Below the pieces are notes generated by a model. The model searched no databases, was not told the DNA's origin, and worked only from the letters and a program-made list of their open reading frames with translations. 64,000 nt of DNA from Ixodes scapularis. Taxonomy: Eukaryota > Arthropoda > Arachnida > Ixodida > Ixodidae. Position numbers and translations under genes: made by a program. The stretch spans positions 12,047,618-12,111,617 of the forward strand of contig NW_024609857.1 of the NCBI RefSeq assembly GCF_016920785.2, read 5' to 3'. The stretch's first letter is position 1, and each line of letters opens with the position of its first letter. Of the stretch, positions 54,696-64,000 are shown in pieces.

Positions 54696-54808
54696 CCGCG
54701 CGGTGCATTATGGGAAACGTCCCATAACGCACCGCGGTGACGTTTCGGCAAGCTGCTGAAACGTCACCGTTGTGCATTATAGGACGTTTACCATAATGCA
54801 CCGCGCGG
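54696..54808. repeat. Nested palindrome cluster
   Basis: Outer arms CCGCGCGGTGCATTATGG and its exact complement (54696-54713, 54791-54808) enclose an inner palindrome with arms CGGTGACGTTTC/GAAACGTCACCG (54735-54769). The right flank GCGGTTACGCCGACG matches the GOPC intron near 11550. A CA/CG microsatellite follows (54853-54905). Confidence 0.8.
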
Positions 54809-55299
54809 TTACGCCGACGGCGACGCCGCTCAAGCCGGAGATGTTGCGCTCTAACACACACACGCACGCACACACGCGCGCGCATATGCACACACGCACA
54901 CACAAAGAATGGCTCTTAGCCTCTTACCGCGATGGACGCTACGATCTACACGAGTCAATCCGTAGCTCGTAGCTGGTCTCGTGACTTCGCGTTCCCTGCG
55001 TCGCTCCGCCCACTCGGAAGGGCACGTGACACCCTCCGAGCTATGAATTAGCTCCGGTGGCTCGTAGCGTCCCTTGTGGTCCATCCTCCACACCGGCATG
55101 CCGACGTCAATTCGTGCTGTACATAGACGTGCAATATACTTTTTCTTGTTGTTGCATTATTATTTAGCTGTCTCTGCCGCCTGTTTAGTCAAAACTGAGC
55201 CACATGTCGCCACTTCGCGCCGCCACCCGCAAGAAGGTGCGGCTCACATTTTGTTACGCCGAACCGTTTTCAATGAACTGGTAACCGCCACATGAGACT

Positions 55300-55421
55300 A
55301 CGGTTCTGTTCCGGCTCGGGTTCAATATCCAGTGTTTGATTTCGGTTACAGTTTTGATCCGGTTCAGTTAAAAATAATGGTTTTGATCCGGTGTTCGGTT
55401 CGGGTTTGGTTCGACACCCTG
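55300..55421. mobile_element. hAT end fragment with GGTTCGG-type modules
   Basis: Ends ...GGTTCGACACCCTG, i.e. an inward tip CAGGGTGTCGAACC typical of hAT, preceded by repeated TTCGGTT / GATCCGGTT modules. No partner end found; 50170-50190 has similar modules. Confidence 0.5.
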
Positions 55422-55929
55422 ACTAAAAGCTGCATGCTAATCGCGCATGATTACAATAGCCGCTTTGTCGCGTCTCGCGGCGCCATGAACGACATCTTGT
55501 CCGTCTACCGTTTGGTTGCTTCACCGAGGGCGCGCCATTTTCATCCTCGAAGGAGCATAATTGCCAGTGAGACGATGAATCCGTCAATCTCCTGCAGTGC
55601 AATGATGCTGTTTCAAGAGCCACTTATCACGGGGTAGCAAATTGCTAGATGTTTATGTGGCGCCCTCGTATGGTTACCTTCCGTGACGTCATTAGATTGT
55701 AAACAACAAGCTCGATGGTGTTTGTAATCAGCATTCTGGAAACCTGAAATCATAACGGTCTCAGAGCAACACAGCCAACACCCTCAAAAATGAAGTTCTG
55801 ACATTCCTCTTATTTCCGTCGATGAGACATCATTTGCTGACGTTATAGTCAGCATTCGACCAATTGTGGTAGCGACACTTTCGATCGCTCACGTCGCCCT
55901 AAATGGAAATCGACACAGCTCGCAGAAGA

Positions 55930-56040
55930 ACCGAGCCCATTCCGTTCCCATTCCATTCTCCCCAGCTGCCTCATTCCATACCATTCTATTCGGGGGTCGC
56001 GAAAGTGCGGAATGATTCCGGAATCCGGAGTGGCAGCTCC
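55930..56040 (+). repeat. ATTCC-rich block, second copy
   Basis: CCCATTCCGTTCCCATTCC, CATTCCATACCATTC and GGAATGATTCCGGAATCC resemble 49176-49310. Confidence 0.5.
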
Positions 56041-56305
56041 TCAACACTGGCGGGCGGTGTGGTTTTCCCGTTTCGGGAGTTCGGTTTTGCGTCGGCCCGC
56101 CGAGCAACGAGACGGCGATGATCTTCCGGACCCTTCATCAACCTGTGAACGTTCTACTGGACTTCGGGTGCAGCAGTTCTTTTTCTAAACCTTTCCTTTT
56201 TTTTTTTTTTTTTGTCATCGGTGGATTTTGGTTTCCGGCTGCATTTGTGATGCGAGCGGTGTGTTGTTCCGCTGTGTCTTAAAAAAAGGAGTGTTTGCTT
56301 TTTTT

Positions 56306-56408
56306 CAAAAATACGAAAGATTTAGACAAAAAGGGCGGACAGGACAAACATCAACAACAAAGATGTTTGTCCTGTCCGCCCTTTTTTTCTAACCCTTTCG
56401 TATTTTTG
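56306..56408. repeat. Near-perfect hairpin with 47-bp arms
   Basis: CAAAAATACGAAAG...AAGGGCGGACAGGACAAAC pairs with 56362-56408, with few mismatches and a 9-base A/C-rich loop. Confidence 0.88.
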
Positions 56409-57086
56409 AATCTATTACCAACGCGCTCAATCCAAGTTAGCTTTTTGTTCTTCGTGGCCACGGTGCCCGAAGTTTTGTTGAGCCTTATTTTTAGGTAAAA
56501 CGCGTGTATGCGTTTTTTTTTTTTTTATGTGTTTAATGTTTTGTGTTTATTTCTGCGTGTCATCGTCTTCTTCGGTCGACTTCACACCTGGCGTGCACCT
56601 GTCTCTTTCCACCGGTCCGAATCTAGCATTTCTCTTCTTTTTGAGTAATTGATCGTTTCTCAAACGAAATTTTGCTTTCACTTATATTAATTTTTCCATC
56701 CGTGACACCACAAAGATACATAACTACTTTCCGTGCTTTTGCAGTTAGTTCGTTTTCGTAAAAAAAATCTTTGTAGTAACTGCCTTGCTCCATCATTATG
56801 TTTTTAAAGAGATGAGGCAGTAGTAGGTGATGATACCACAGCAATATATACTAATCAGGGATTATTGATATATAGGTTATAATTTTATATTAGTATCTTC
56901 GCGGGGTTCTGAATCGTGCCGCGTTCCCGCGCTTGCACATGCAAACCGCCAAGATGCTCATGTAACACACACACACGCGTGCGCGCGCGAGAAAGAGTAA
57001 TTTTTTAATTATTTTGGTCTAGTCATATGCGTCGTGTTGTTGTTCACAATATATAATCCTTTTCTACACGGGCACCTGCACCTCCG

Positions 57087-57133
57087 TCCTGGGTCGCGGA
57101 ACTTCCGGTATGCGGAAGTTCCGCGACCCAGGA
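57087..57133. repeat. Perfect 21-bp hairpin, 5-base loop
   Basis: TCCTGGGTCGCGGAACTTCC with one more G, loop GTATG, exact reverse complement. Confidence 0.92.
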
Positions 57134-57139
57134 ACTTTT

Positions 57140-58362
57140 AACTTTTCAAATTTGGCGCCCATAACGGTGATCTTTTGGATGCGGTAGACTGGGGAGCAGG
57201 TCTCGAGTCAGCTACCGCCATCTGTTAGTAGAGTTTTAAATCTCCTTGGCTGAATTATGGTTAGATTCTTCGAATTGGGCGGCATTTCGCGCCCCCTACC
57301 CAGCGTTTGATTACAAACCTATTCAAGGGGAGACTCGGCCAGAATGGCAATGATCCTGGACTCGTTGCTCCTGTATTTTGAGAACAGGAGCCTGGAGTCG
57401 ACGTTCTGAGCCCGGTCGTTCCTTCATGACAAAGATTGCCTCAGGGCCTGTTCTCTCCTCGAACCACGCCTAGGGCGACCGTTCGAATGTCTCCTGCAAA
57501 AAACGTTTACTACTCATGATGGAACTGCAAGCTCTGGAATCGACCTTCGGTCTTTCTGCTGTCACCAGCAGCTATTCCAGTATGCAAACAAATGCCGGTA
57601 CGACATATCCCTGGCTTGTTCTAAGAAGTCCAGGCTGAATGAGGAGTTCTAAAACATGACTCATTTCATACTTCCTATGGCAAGTCTTCCAGTATTCACG
57701 CTAGTATCGAGCTATACAAAAACTCGTTCCATTGGCTGGAGATGCAACGTTGCAATATTAAATGGTAGACAGACGGCAATGGTAGTACATTAAATAAAGT
57801 GTGGGCCAGGGTTGAATTCAATGATCCCCACTAGGGGTCTGGATGGCGTATTGAGAAAACAGGTATGAAGCAGACAGTAGCAAGCGGCTTGTCCCGCAAG
57901 TGAGTGCTTGACAGGCTCTTCCGAGTGCTGTTTCGAACAGTTCTCAGGGAGCTGAACTTTTTCTTGTCATCTCAAGAGAGCCTGCTTGTTGTGCAGAAAC
58001 AGTACATGCAGACTCTAGTAGACCCCTGGAAAGCTAAATATCTTTAGATTCTAGTTGAACAAGCGTGCACATGTCTTACATTCAAATGCCTTATTCTTGG
58101 GATTTAGTTCAAAACGGGATTATTGAAACCGAAAAGCATCAAACTTCTGGTGGCCTCACTTGCGCTAGGCTTGGAGAGCAGCTATGCACCATCCAGTCCC
58201 CCTATAGCAGAGATAAGCGGTTCAAGTTTTGTAATTATGACAGAAATGAAGACTAAAAATACCCCAGCCTGAAATTGTATTAAGCTGCGAGCACAAGACA
58301 AAAAATCAGTCACAGAGAGAACACGATCCAATGCAAGTTCAATCCAGCAGAAAGAAAGTCAA
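57140..58362. other. Downstream flank of MED24, no gene seen
   Basis: No conserved protein, transposon end or RNA gene is recognisable. The part next to MED24 (58255-58362) would be its 3' UTR; a possible variant poly(A) signal AATACA lies on the - strand near 58275. Small inverted words occur around 57355-57400 (GGAGCCTGGAGTCGACG against the complement of CGTTGCTCCTG). Confidence 0.4.
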
Positions 58363-61300
58363 TCAAGTGGTGTAGTTCCTCAATGTGCGAGCAATCTGGA
58401 GCTGGCAAGTGGCCCTCGCAGCCACCTTGCGTGCCCTCGACGTCTGGAGACTGCTCAGGGCCAGGACGAGCTGGTGAGACATCAGATGGGGCATGCTTCG
58501 CACCAGCTGAGGAACCAAGCCAAGCGGTGCAAACTGGAGCACCCTGTGTGCCTCGTCTCCAGCACACAGCACCACCTGCTCAAACAGAAGCAGCGGAAAC
58601 ACCGACCGCTGGCTGATCACTGAATCGGACGCAATAACCATCAGCAGCCGCATCGTGTCCACAACTGCCTTGCTCAGGGGGTCCAGGGAGCGGTAGTTCT
58701 CTTCCGAGTGGCACTGCAGTGCAAACGGGGTGTCGTCCAAAAGCTCGGAGTCATTGAGTCCCCTCCTCATTTTGTTGGGGCGCACGCGCTTAGACTCGTC
58801 CATGGCTTCTTCGAGCTCCATGTCCCAGTGCGGGCGTTTATGGCCTCCCCGCTGCGTGCCGACAGATGGCTGGCTCGTCCTGACCTGCAAGGCTGCAAAG
58901 GTTGTGAGGACAGTGAGTCTTGCCAGCGCAGAGCCTCGTGGCTCGGTAAGGCTGTCCTGTCTAGTCTCCCAGAGGAGGTAGCTGGGAAGGACTTGAGTCA
59001 GGAGTGCCAGAGCGCACTGCTCTATGTCGATGTGGAACAGTCCGAAGGAGAGGTCAATGGCACGGTGCAGGTCTTCCAGGTGGTCGTGCTTCAGGGCTTG
59101 GCGCACCAGTGTGTCACAGAACCACTGGGGTCCTCCGACGCACATCAAGGTGTCCAGACTCTGAATAGCACGCAGGTCAATCCAGCCCCGAGCGTGGGCA
59201 GCCGAGAAGACGGAGTCCATGATTTCCCAGAGCGGTGTTTTGTTTGTTAAGCCATGTGAGATGACCAAGGGGCCTTTAAGCTTCGACTGTTGCGGAGGAT
59301 GCAGGTCATACATCATCTTCTTTACAATGTTTGTCATGAGCAGCGATCGTTCCTTGTACAAGGAATGTGGCTCCTGCGGGATTGGACGTTCACCGCCTCC
59401 CTCGGAGTTCCCTGAAGCATCTGTGGATAATGGAGTCATGAAGTGCTGTAGCATATTCATTGGCTTCAGCTGTTCCTGGTGATGCAGGACATTGATGTAG
59501 CTGCATAACCAAGCTGAGATGCACACGGGTAGGCAGCATATGCGACTCTTGACATTGTCGAGGATCATCTTTACACTGTCTGTCGAGATAGCACCGTGTT
59601 CCCAAGCAACCAAAATCTCCTTTATCGCCATTGGTATGTTCACGCACACCTCGTGCCACTTGACCTGGTTAGTCATGAAGTCATTGTCATTATTCATGAG
59701 CTGGGCCAGCAACAGATCTACTTTGGCAGGGTCACAGCCAGCCAGCATTTTCTCGGGGCAGTTGTAGCGCCCACCCTCAGCTAGGCACTCGGGAACCCAT
59801 GTTGTAAAGAATGAGTCCCTTGTTTCTTCGTTGAAAACTACAGAATGAATTCCATAATTCTGCACAATGTGGCAGAGCATCAAAAATGTAATGTCGAACA
59901 GCAAGGTCCGAGTCTGGGCATTCCTGGTGGTTTCTCCGCTGATCTGCTTGTTGTACTCGTTGAATTTGATAAGCTTTTTCACAAAACTATTCAGCTTCCC
60001 TGTTGCTGCAGCAGCAGAGAGGATCAGCTCAAAGCTTCTCCCTGTGATCATGTGGCACAAGATCCCAAGCAAGCCATCTTGGTTCTTGGAGTAGTCTGCA
60101 TCCAATGACTTGAGGATGCTCGTGACAGTTGGCTCTGCCTTCAGGATGAGCGTAGCTCCAGCCTGCGATGTTTGTGGACCTTGCCTAGCCAGGTTTTGCT
60201 TCTGAGTGTTGGCCTGCCTGCGATGCATTAGGGCTTTGGCTTGGGCTTCAGTCAGAAGCTCTACTTTCTGAAGCTCATTCAGAAGGTATTGCAAGCAATC
60301 ACAATGACACTTGGAATCTGTCAGATCGAGCAATGGGGTGTAGTTGAGGAGTTGCATGAGACCGGCTTCTAACTCTTCCTCCCACTGTCGGTCGTCCTTT
60401 CGGGCACTGTGGATCTTCAGCAACAGCTGTGGAACCTTCAGAAATGTGAAGGCAGGCCACTTTAAGTCTTCACTGCTTCCGTTGGCAAGTCCCATGAAAC
60501 AGGCTCGGATGATCTCACAGTAGAGCTCTGCCGAGGATAGGTTCAGAAGCTTCTTCATGAGTAGAAGATGATCAACACTTGCCTGAATGTCACTTGCTGG
60601 GTTCAGCACAGCTTCAATGGCAACGTTGGCATTCAGACTGCAAACGAGGGGCTGTTTTGGCACACGGCCGCTGACGCACGACGACAACGAAATATGCGGC
60701 ATATCATCCACTAGCCTGACCAGGTTAAGTGCACATTCGAGGGTGTCCTTCGAAATGTTGAATCCCTGCGACTGGCTCAGTTTGGTTTCTAACTCTTGCT
60801 GCTTCTGCACAAGCTGCGAATACACTGCTGAATCCTCGTGCTTTCCGATGTACAACAGGGACTTGAGGAAAGTCGATTCGCTGAAAAAGCAGAGCGTCTC
60901 GCAAGCCTTCTCCAGGATAAGGCCGTGTTCTGTGCTCTGCTTCAGCTCCACGATCTTGCTGATGGAATGGCACATGCACATGTAAAGCCAATGGGTGACG
61001 CTGACGATCGCCTTGCACAGGGCAATACACTCTTCCTCGTTGCCGTGACAGGTGACTTTAGCTTGGATGCTGTACAACAGCTGCAGCAGACTTAAAATGC
61101 ACGGCGGCTTAAAGAAAGACTGGAACCTGCCGATGCTGGAGAGCACGGCTCCGTAGGAGACCACTTGCGCGCTCAGGCAATGTGTCAGGTAGGAAAGGAA
61201 CAAGTTGTTCGGCCCAGGGCCAACCAGCGCTTCCTGAAGGATGCAGTCCGCCAGGTCGTACACATCGCCACTCACGCCGCGAGGAAGAACGTTCTTGATG

Positions 61301-61386
61301 TTGATGCCCCATCTCACGTCCGTCCACCGTTCTCTCCAAGCTTGGAGCAGGAGCGACTTGATGCTGCTCGTCTTGCTGGTATCCAT
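58363..61386 (-). CDS. MED24: MED24: Mediator complex subunit 24 (single exon)
   Basis: An uninterrupted frame of 1007 codons from the ATG at 61386 to the TGA at 58365-58363; vertebrate MED24 is about 990 residues. The N-terminus (LLLQAWRERWTDVRWGINIK, then GPGPNNLFLSYL) and the central block (AEPTVTSILKSLDADYSKNQ, then GLLGILCHMITGRS and AAAATGKLNSF) are the family's best conserved parts and are intact. The protein is all-helical, in the Mediator tail, and links transcription factors such as nuclear receptors to RNA polymerase II. LXXLL motifs are visible, including LLQLL at residues 100-104. A basic Lys/Arg cluster (KRPHWD... KRVRPNKMRRG) lies near the C-terminal end, as in relatives. The lack of any intron in 3 kb is unusual beside GOPC and SH3BGR; no poly(A) tract or flanking duplication marks it as a retrocopy, and there is no disabling change. 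Confidence 0.97.
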   Translation of the reverse strand: MDTSKTSSIKSLLLQAWRERWTDVRWGINIKNVLPRGVSGDVYDLADCILQEALVGPGPNNLFLSYLTHCLSAQVVSYGAVLSSIGRFQSFFKPPCILSLLQLLYSIQAKVTCHGNEEECIALCKAIVSVTHWLYMCMCHSISKIVELKQSTEHGLILEKACETLCFFSESTFLKSLLYIGKHEDSAVYSQLVQKQQELETKLSQSQGFNISKDTLECALNLVRLVDDMPHISLSSCVSGRVPKQPLVCSLNANVAIEAVLNPASDIQASVDHLLLMKKLLNLSSAELYCEIIRACFMGLANGSSEDLKWPAFTFLKVPQLLLKIHSARKDDRQWEEELEAGLMQLLNYTPLLDLTDSKCHCDCLQYLLNELQKVELLTEAQAKALMHRRQANTQKQNLARQGPQTSQAGATLILKAEPTVTSILKSLDADYSKNQDGLLGILCHMITGRSFELILSAAAATGKLNSFVKKLIKFNEYNKQISGETTRNAQTRTLLFDITFLMLCHIVQNYGIHSVVFNEETRDSFFTTWVPECLAEGGRYNCPEKMLAGCDPAKVDLLLAQLMNNDNDFMTNQVKWHEVCVNIPMAIKEILVAWEHGAISTDSVKMILDNVKSRICCLPVCISAWLCSYINVLHHQEQLKPMNMLQHFMTPLSTDASGNSEGGGERPIPQEPHSLYKERSLLMTNIVKKMMYDLHPPQQSKLKGPLVISHGLTNKTPLWEIMDSVFSAAHARGWIDLRAIQSLDTLMCVGGPQWFCDTLVRQALKHDHLEDLHRAIDLSFGLFHIDIEQCALALLTQVLPSYLLWETRQDSLTEPRGSALARLTVLTTFAALQVRTSQPSVGTQRGGHKRPHWDMELEEAMDESKRVRPNKMRRGLNDSELLDDTPFALQCHSEENYRSLDPLSKAVVDTMRLLMVIASDSVISQRSVFPLLLFEQVVLCAGDEAHRVLQFAPLGLVPQLVRSMPHLMSHQLVLALSSLQTSRARKVAARATCQLQIARTLRNYTT

Positions 61387-61489
61387 GGCCGTCCCCTGCT
61401 TTCGCTACTAAATTTTCTCTCGATGGGGATGAGAAATGTGGGACTACCGGCCGCGGGACACAGCAAACATTGCAAACAAGATCAGGAGG

Positions 61490-61503
61490 GCCGCCATGTT
61501 GGC
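61490..61503. promoter_or_regulatory. YY1-like site upstream of MED24
   Basis: GCCGCCATGTTGGC lies about 105 bp upstream of the MED24 start codon; a second weaker CCATTTTG is at 61516-61523. Such CCAT elements mark TATA-less housekeeping promoters near the start site. The match is seen; the role is inferred. Confidence 0.4.
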
Positions 61504-61804
61504 GTCCCTTGCGTCCATTTTGTCAATTTACTCGCGATTCGTGAAGCTGCCGTGTGAGGGCGGAGAGGGCAAGCGGAAGTCGGCAGCCATGAAACTTCCG
61601 AACACGGCGCGCAGTTTCGGTTTCGTTTTTATTCACTTGCGGCCGTCTCACAGGTGCGGCAACTCAAGATAGACGTCATTTTTTTTTTTTTGTATAAAAT
61701 AGCCTAAAAATAATATATGTCAGTTTAAATCTAGCAACCTGCGTGTAAAACAAATAACGGCGCAGCTAAACATTTACCACCCCTCCCCCTCCCAAAAAAA
61801 AAAA

Positions 61805-61945
61805 AAATGTAGGAACGGAATTACTTGTAATTCCTTACATTTATCAGTAGTTAAGTAACGGAAAAATTACATATTTCCTAGAGTAATTTTAAAGTAATTC
61901 CCTTACATTTTTTTACGTAACGAATTCCTTGTTATCTGTTACATT
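61805..61945. repeat. GTAACGGAATTACTT-type repeat
   Basis: Built from variants of GTAACGGAATTAC and AGTAATTCC in both directions. The same type of sequence closes the window at 63838-63996. It is likely one dispersed MITE family; no duplication seen. 62000-62820 shows only homopolymer runs and no gene. Confidence 0.5.
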
Positions 61946-62825
61946 TTTTTTTCAGGACAAACCGCCCCCCCCCCCCCCCCTTTTCTAAAGAAAGGGGTGT
62001 TTTTATTTTGGTAAAGTCGAGCGCAGTGACACTGTCACGCGGATCGACCAGCGCAAAGGGAGGATTGACACTCTTCAGTTTTGCAAAGCCCTTTTTTTTT
62101 TTTTTTTTTGCAACACTAAGCTCTCGAGTTAATTTTTTAGACCCTAACAACAATGTAAAAAAATCCAAATTATTCTGCGAAAAAAAAAAAAAAAAAGGGG
62201 GGGGGGGCAAGTTATATTTGCTCTTTTTAGCCCCTCTGTTTTTTCTTTGCGATCGAAGGCGGGGAGAGGAGGACACCAAGTGACTGTGTGCCTCTTCGAG
62301 AACCTCGAGGCGGTAAGTGCACAAACAAGAATTAACAATATGTCCTTCGACCATTTTTGTAATGTCACAATATTAAAATCCACTAAAAGGGATGTGATAA
62401 TTTGTGAAGGTGCTTTGCTACAAGCATCCTCGTTCGTTGCTGCACACTTATCTTCTCTTAAAAAGCAGGGTGTATTTTTTTATCTGCTTCTTTCACCTTA
62501 TTTGACCCTGTTTTAAAAGCTTACTTTTTGTGGTCCAACTTCTAGGGTTGGCCCACTTTATTTGTGAATTCCAGCCAGGTTATCTCATCTCAGTCACCCT
62601 TTTTGTGAGTCAGGTTTTTGCGAGCACTTCGAAAATGGCAATAGTCTTCCTTTCTTCTTCCTGTTTTTACCCCCACAGGACGCATCTTATCTCAAGCAGA
62701 TATTTTTATACAAGTAAAACATGGTGGTGGCTGACGTAGGCTTGATATTCTGGGCATGAGGAGAAAGTGAAACTCGTGAGTGGAGCCAAAGCGCGGCTTA
62801 CTTGGTACTCTGCCCTTCGCTGCCC

Positions 62826-62913
62826 ATGGCATCAGCGGACGTTTATCTGGAGAACACCGGAGTAAACTGCAGTCGGTCCGTGCTCCGTGCGTTTTTGAAC
62901 GGCGCCAAGAAAG
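62826..62913 (+). CDS. Weak candidate first exon of a small unknown protein
   Basis: An ATG in a good context (GCCCATGGCA) opens MASADVYLENTGVNCSRSVL and RAFLNGAKK, ending at a GT (AAAG|GTACAC, 62913/62914). An acceptor at 63049-63051 (CTCAACCCAG) could join it to GCTCGGCC..., which in phase reads GSACSEPKEEECGAKPY and stops, for a total of about 46 residues. No family is recognised, and the whole model may be chance. Confidence 0.2.
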
Positions 62914-63252
62914 GTACACACGACAAACGCGCATTCACATTTCCTTGTTTTAACCGACGTTCTAATTGATTGTTGTTATGGGTGTCCTTTTTTTCGATTA
63001 CTTATATGAATATACTGGAAACTTATTTTTATTCACCAACGTCTCAACCCAGGCTCGGCCTGTTCAGAACCAAAGGAAGAAGAATGTGGAGCCAAACCCT
63101 ATTGATTATTTAATTATCACCTTAGTGTTACAACTATGTTTTCTTAATGTCTGGCAATATATGCCGGTATAGTAAGATGGACACAAATCAATTCTCATTC
63201 TAGTTTTGGCTAGATGTACAATGACTTCTACAGCTTCGCGATTTCGGCAATG

Positions 63253-63369
63253 GAGAATTTTAGTAGATTGTTCCGATGACTCCGATAACGATACACCGCC
63301 GCCGCCTTTGCGCATTCATCCTATCGTTATCGGGGGCATCGGAGGTATCGAAACGATCTACTAAAACTC
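63253..63369. repeat. Hairpin with about 45-bp arms
   Basis: GAGAATTTTAGTAGATTGTT...CCGATAACGATA pairs with TATCGTTATCGG...CTACTAAAACTCTC; the loop is about 30 bp and includes CCGCCGCCGCC. Confidence 0.8.
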
Positions 63370-63545
63370 TCGAATATCAGGCAACGGCTGCAACGAGGAC
63401 GCTTTGCTCTATCTTCAAGGTAAATAGTACTTCCATTGCTTCGCCGAAGAAGCTCAATGCAGAGCCTAAAACATCCGTGAGGCACACTATGCCACTCCCA
63501 TCCAGTGCCACAGTTAAAAAGGTGTTCATAGCAGTCGACATATTA

Positions 63546-63693
63546 GGGAGTTTTCGTAGACCGCGTTTCCCCCTCCGCAACGAAGAAGCCGCTACTGCGC
63601 CTGCGCGCCGATGGCCTCGGCTGTAGAGTCCCGGTATCGTAGCGGGTTGCGAAGAACGTAGCGGGACGGCAAATACGATCTGCGAAAACTCCC
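63546..63693. mobile_element. Small MITE with TA flanks (148 bp)
   Basis: Tips GGGAGTTTTCGTAGA and (from the right) GGGAGTTTTCGCAGA next to TA on both sides (63544-63545, 63694-63695). CG-rich interior, no coding. Confidence 0.65.
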
Positions 63694-63837
63694 TATTGAG
63701 TCAGAAATAACGCGAAATGTCTGACGAGACTTTCGAGAGTCAGCTGTTGCTTCAAGGTCATTAAATAGAACAAGTTGCAACAATAAGAACTTGAATAACC
63801 CTCTTCCTTTTGTCTCCTAATTGAAGACAATATTGTT

Positions 63838-63996
63838 AAAAGTAACGCCACGAAAGTAACGGATTACTTTTTTGGGGTAACGGTCGCTTACTTTTAGGGG
63901 AGGGTAATTGTAATTGTAATAAATTACAATTTAGCCTTGAGTAATTGTAAAGGTAATTCCCTACTATTTTTCAGTAACGTGTATACGAGTCTGGCT
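63838..63996. repeat. GTAACGGATTAC-type repeat, second copy
   Basis: Variants of GTAACGGATTACTTTTTTGG, GGTAATTGTAATTG and AAGGTAATTCCCTAC; same type as 61805-61945. May run past the window end. Confidence 0.5.
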
Positions 63997-64000
63997 CCTG

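Noticed and set aside
58708..61557. Many open frames of 75-180 codons on the + strand
   Set aside because: They lie antisense to MED24 and reflect its codon composition; no domain is recognisable.
1..64000. CRISPR arrays, operons, ribosome binding sites, rRNA genes
   Set aside because: The window is animal nuclear DNA; no regularly spaced direct-repeat array, bacterial-type operon or rRNA sequence was seen.

Overview
This is a stretch of animal nuclear genome, most likely from an arthropod and probably from a tick or a related chelicerate. It has multi-kilobase introns with GT-AG boundaries, widely spaced genes, and a dense mix of cut-and-paste DNA transposons (hAT, piggyBac, P-like, TTAA-type Kolobok-like, PIF/Harbinger-like, pogo/Tigger-like, Mutator-like). 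It also holds a LINE 3' end and two tRNA-derived SINE heads. The species cannot be read from the sequence. The chelicerate assignment is an inference from the repeat types and the divergence of the proteins; the presence of animal genes is certain.

Three conserved genes are clear. (1) GOPC, the Golgi-associated PDZ and coiled-coil protein, runs on the + strand over seven recognised exons from 7072 to 23476; its N-terminal exon or exons were not found. (2) A full SH3BGR-type gene (thioredoxin-like fold plus a glutamate-rich tail) runs on the - strand in four exons from 38201 to 30341. (3) MED24, a Mediator subunit, lies on the - strand as one uninterrupted reading frame of 1007 codons from 61386 to 58363. 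A fourth, weaker model is the first coding exon (3010 to 2816, -) of a small secreted protein with a signal peptide and a basic processing site. A fifth, weak candidate first exon lies at 62826-62913 (+). The three conserved genes have no evident shared pathway: GOPC works in Golgi and post-Golgi trafficking, MED24 in nuclear transcription, and the SH3BGR family has small cytoplasmic redox-fold proteins.

Layout: 1-2800 nested and flanking MITEs; 2816-3472 secreted-protein exon and TATA-like site; 3814-5203 P-like element with a decayed transposase; 6006-6572 a fold-back element interrupted by a MITE; 7072-23476 GOPC, whose introns hold a 250-bp-arm hairpin, an 815-bp hAT element and a complete but frameshifted piggyBac element; 24-27 kb SINE and pogo-like pieces; 27-30.3 kb fairly repeat-poor flank or 3' UTR of SH3BGR; 30341-38201 SH3BGR, with a 3.2-kb hAT element in its third intron that itself carries an unusual interlocked four-arm MITE; 38.5-57 kb a gene-free transposon field; 58363-61386 MED24 with a YY1-like site upstream; 61.4-64 kb small repeats and hairpins.

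The most unusual structural features are the interlocked A-X-A'-X' MITE, for which a paralogous empty site lies 1.4 kb away, a 275-bp Mutator-like MITE present in two equal-length inverted copies at the two ends of the window, and a recurrent class of short near-perfect hairpins scattered over the whole window.
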